A stretch of 64,000 bases of DNA, taken from contig JBBQAM010000004.1 of NCBI GenBank assembly GCA_038316335.1, positions 62,001 through 126,000 of the forward strand. The letters are read 5' to 3'. The DNA is from JALHST01 sp038316335 (GTDB lineage Bacteria; Bacteroidota; Bacteroidia; Flavobacteriales; Flavobacteriaceae). Made by a program: the position numbers and the translations under genes. This document shows, one piece after another, positions 62,033 through 64,000 of this stretch (the first letter of the stretch is position 1; every line of letters starts with the position of its first letter). The notes below the pieces were generated by a model. The model was given only the letters and a program-made list of their open reading frames with translations. It was not told the origin of the DNA and searched no databases.

Positions 62033-63046
62033 TTACCGAAGTCCAAAATTAATCCCGACAGACAGGCTATTGAAGTCAGCCAGCGTATAATCGGCATTCA
62101 ATCTGAAAAAGCCAAGTTTTAATTTCGCTCCAATGTTTGCACGTATGCCATTCACATCCTTGGCAATCGAAAACGGATCGGTATAGGTTTGTTGAAATGG
62201 GCCTGATTTTACCTGATACGTTCCCAATAAATCAGTATTCGACTTCCCGGTCAGGTATCCAATTCCGCCATAAAAATTGATGATGGGCAATTTGGTCGAT
62301 ACCACAGCTTGGAACACCCATGTGTTCATTACCACGTCTATTCGTTGATCCGCCCCGGCAATGACATCGGTATTGGTAAAATCATAGGTGCCATCGAGAT
62401 GGGTATAGCCTATGAGGCCTGAAATGCTTACTGGAACTATTTTTCCGGCGGGCAGATACTGCGTAAATTCATGCTGCAACCCAATACCATAGAGACCTAT
62501 AGCGACCTCATTGGTATTGATCTTTGGCAAAAACCTCGCCTTTATTTCAGTTCCCCTAGACAGTCCTACAGCAACCTGTAAGAAGGCCGACGGAACAAAA
62601 TTAATGTTTTCTGAGGCCAGGCCCGTTGGAAGTTCAATATCAGCACGCTCTGTGATGCCTGGCGCAATCTCTGACTCGACATAGGCATTTATTCCCTTTA
62701 TATCTCCTAAAGCGGTAGAAACCAATTTAGAAGGGCTGCCATCATCAAACTTTAAATTCTCATATTCGGCGGTATCCAATAAAAAGGTTTTCTTCGCATC
62801 CTTATTCTTGAAACTGGCCATATTGCAGATAATGGATATTTCAAAACCTCCAAGTGGTTTTGAATCTCCCGAATTGTACCAACCATTTGAGATGCTATGC
62901 ATTGCCCCTTCTGAAACAGGCGATAAATAAGAATTTGCAAATTTTTCGGCATCCCCAAGGCCGGCCGCCAAAATATCATTGAGATTGGTTTGGGACCAAC
63001 TCTGAACGCTGATCAATACTAGAAGTAGGAAAAATACTCTTTTCAT
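62033..63046 (-). CDS. DUF6588-family protein, probable outer-membrane barrel
   Basis: 337 residues from MKRVFFLLLVLISVQSWSQ, a signal peptide; in-frame codons extend to 63064 but would spoil it. The mature N-terminus TNLNDILAAGLGDAEKFANS and SNGWYNSGDSKPLGGFEISI match the DUF6588 family of Bacteroidota. Strand-rich sequence ends with SLSVGINFGLR. Likely outer-membrane location; function unknown. It lies downstream of gyrB, separated by a terminator. Confidence 0.83.
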   Translation of the reverse strand: MKRVFFLLLVLISVQSWSQTNLNDILAAGLGDAEKFANSYLSPVSEGAMHSISNGWYNSGDSKPLGGFEISIICNMASFKNKDAKKTFLLDTAEYENLKFDDGSPSKLVSTALGDIKGINAYVESEIAPGITERADIELPTGLASENINFVPSAFLQVAVGLSRGTEIKARFLPKINTNEVAIGLYGIGLQHEFTQYLPAGKIVPVSISGLIGYTHLDGTYDFTNTDVIAGADQRIDVVMNTWVFQAVVSTKLPIINFYGGIGYLTGKSNTDLLGTYQVKSGPFQQTYTDPFSIAKDVNGIRANIGAKLKLGFFRLNADYTLADFNSLSVGINFGLR

Positions 63047-63068
63047 AATGTAAGTTTTCCCCAAAACT

Positions 63069-63098
63069 AAAAAACCTGCACCGATGGTGCAGGTTTTT
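63069..63098 (-). terminator. Intrinsic terminator of gyrB
   Basis: CCTGCACC and GGTGCAGG arms with GAT loop and flanking A5/T5 runs, 20 bases after the gyrB stop on the minus strand. Confidence 0.88.
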
Positions 63099-63117
63099 GT
63101 TGTGTAAGTACCGATTC

Positions 63118-64000
63118 TTATGCATCAATGTTCGCATACACGGCATTTTTCTCAATAAATTCCCTTCTTGGTGGTACTTCATCCCCCATTAACATTGAGA
63201 AGATTCGATCGGCCTCGGTCGCGTTATCGATGGTAATTTGGCGTAGGGTCCTAAAATTCGGATTCATGGTAGTATCCCATAATTGTTCGGCATTCATTTC
63301 ACCAAGACCCTTGTAGCGCTGTATATTGACACCCCCGCTATAACTTTCGGCAATGGCATCTCGTTCCTTATCATCCCATGCATACTGCTTTTTTGCTCCT
63401 TTTTTCACAAGATATAAGGGCGGTGTGGCAATATATACATGTCCTCCTTCGATCAATTCACGCATATATCGAAAGAAAAACGTCAATATCAAGGTCTCAA
63501 TATGGCTTCCATCTACGTCGGCATCGCACATGATGACTACCTTATGATATCGCAATTTATCAAGGTTCAAGGCCTTACTATCATCTTCGGTACCAATTGT
63601 CACCCCTAAAGCCGTATAGATGTTCTTTATTTCCTCGTTTTCAAATACCCGATGGGTCATGGCCTTTTCAACATTCAGGATTTTACCGCGCAAAGGCAGT
63701 ATGGCCTGAAAGTTTCGGTCCCTACCTTGCTTAGCGGTTCCTCCTGCGGAATCACCCTCGACCAAAAATACTTCGCAAAGGGTAGGATCTTGTTCGGAAC
63801 AATCGGAAAGTTTTCCGGGTAGGCCACCGATACTCATAACGGTCTTTCGCTGAACCATTTCGCGCGCCTTGGTGGCAGCATGCCTTGCTTGTGCCGCCAA
63901 TATCACCTTTTGCACGATGATCTTGGCATCATCTGGATGTTCTTCCAGATAATCTGTCAACATTTCGGAAACTGCCTGTGAAACTGCTGCCGAAACTTCA
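63118..64000 (-). CDS. gyrB: DNA gyrase subunit B, C-terminal part (cut by window edge)
   Basis: The C-terminal 293 residues are present; the frame remains open to the right edge. The TOPRIM domain shows VFLVEGDSAGGTAKQGRDR (catalytic Glu) and MCDADVDGSHIETL (DxDxD metal site), followed by the GyrA-contact segment IQRYKGLGEMNAEQLWDTTM. With GyrA it introduces negative supercoils. The overlap of features with ParE is resolved by the QRYKGLGEMN end and length after TOPRIM, but gyrB is assigned from general similarity. Confidence 0.93.
   Translation of the reverse strand, partial: EVSAAVSQAVSEMLTDYLEEHPDDAKIIVQKVILAAQARHAATKAREMVQRKTVMSIGGLPGKLSDCSEQDPTLCEVFLVEGDSAGGTAKQGRDRNFQAILPLRGKILNVEKAMTHRVFENEEIKNIYTALGVTIGTEDDSKALNLDKLRYHKVVIMCDADVDGSHIETLILTFFFRYMRELIEGGHVYIATPPLYLVKKGAKKQYAWDDKERDAIAESYSGGVNIQRYKGLGEMNAEQLWDTTMNPNFRTLRQITIDNATEADRIFSMLMGDEVPPRREFIEKNAVYANIDA

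Overview
The window is chromosomal DNA from a member of the Bacteroidota, most likely a free-living Flavobacteriaceae; the genus cannot be fixed from the sequence alone. The evidence is two secreted proteins with the gliding-motility/T9SS type B C-terminal domain, lineage-typical families (BT_3928-type DoxX, DUF1599, DUF4293, DUF6588, fused SecDF, fused CcsBA, an archaeal-type ProS) and promoter -7 boxes of the TAnnTTTG form in front of several genes.

About half of the window is housekeeping. Positions 1-6800 hold tpiA (cut by the left edge), a DoxX protein, DUF1599, folP, a diadenylate cyclase, an ABC exporter, truA and a phosphodiesterase. Positions 6800-18000 hold an acetyl-xylan-esterase-like hydrolase, rho, two tandem seven-helix membrane proteins, two tRNA-Glu genes with rpsT, proS, a strongly biased Gly/Tyr/Trp- and Ser-rich lipoprotein and a FadL-type barrel. 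Positions 18000-26340 hold the two T9SS cargo proteins, folE, cysS, yidD, lgt, a DUF192 lipoprotein and a GNAT acetyltransferase. The right end (55-64 kb) holds an ABC ATPase, secDF, mdh, small hypotheticals and gyrB (cut by the right edge).

The unusual part is a redox island from about 26.6 to 55.1 kb. It contains three tightly packed gene groups. (1) 26.7-32.1 kb: Rieske lipoprotein, thioredoxin, ApbE flavin transferase, DUF4266, DUF3570 barrel and a DsbD-like reductase. (2) 32.2-39.9 kb: a cytochrome-b-like membrane protein, a membrane-anchored ferredoxin/NAD(P)H flavoprotein, a 23-CXXCH cytochrome, a 28-CXXCH cytochrome built from exact 216-nt repeats, and a predicted outer-membrane barrel. 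(3) 44.1-50.6 kb: a six-heme lipoprotein with a collagen-like linker, a monoheme lipoprotein, a DUF5777 barrel, a small Tat protein, a Tat-exported four-cluster ferredoxin, a NrfD quinol-oxidising membrane subunit, an anchored protein and a monoheme cytochrome. A glutamyl-tRNA reductase (heme supply) and CcsBA (heme attachment) follow directly.

My inference is that this island moves electrons from NAD(P)H and quinol through the periplasm to or through the outer membrane, that is, a candidate extracellular electron transfer or unusual anaerobic respiratory chain. No terminal reductase or molybdoenzyme is present in the window. Two FNR-like palindromes lie between ppdK and the six-heme gene, suggesting oxygen or redox control. 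The components belong to recognisable families; the combination is what appears undescribed, and the electron acceptor is unknown.
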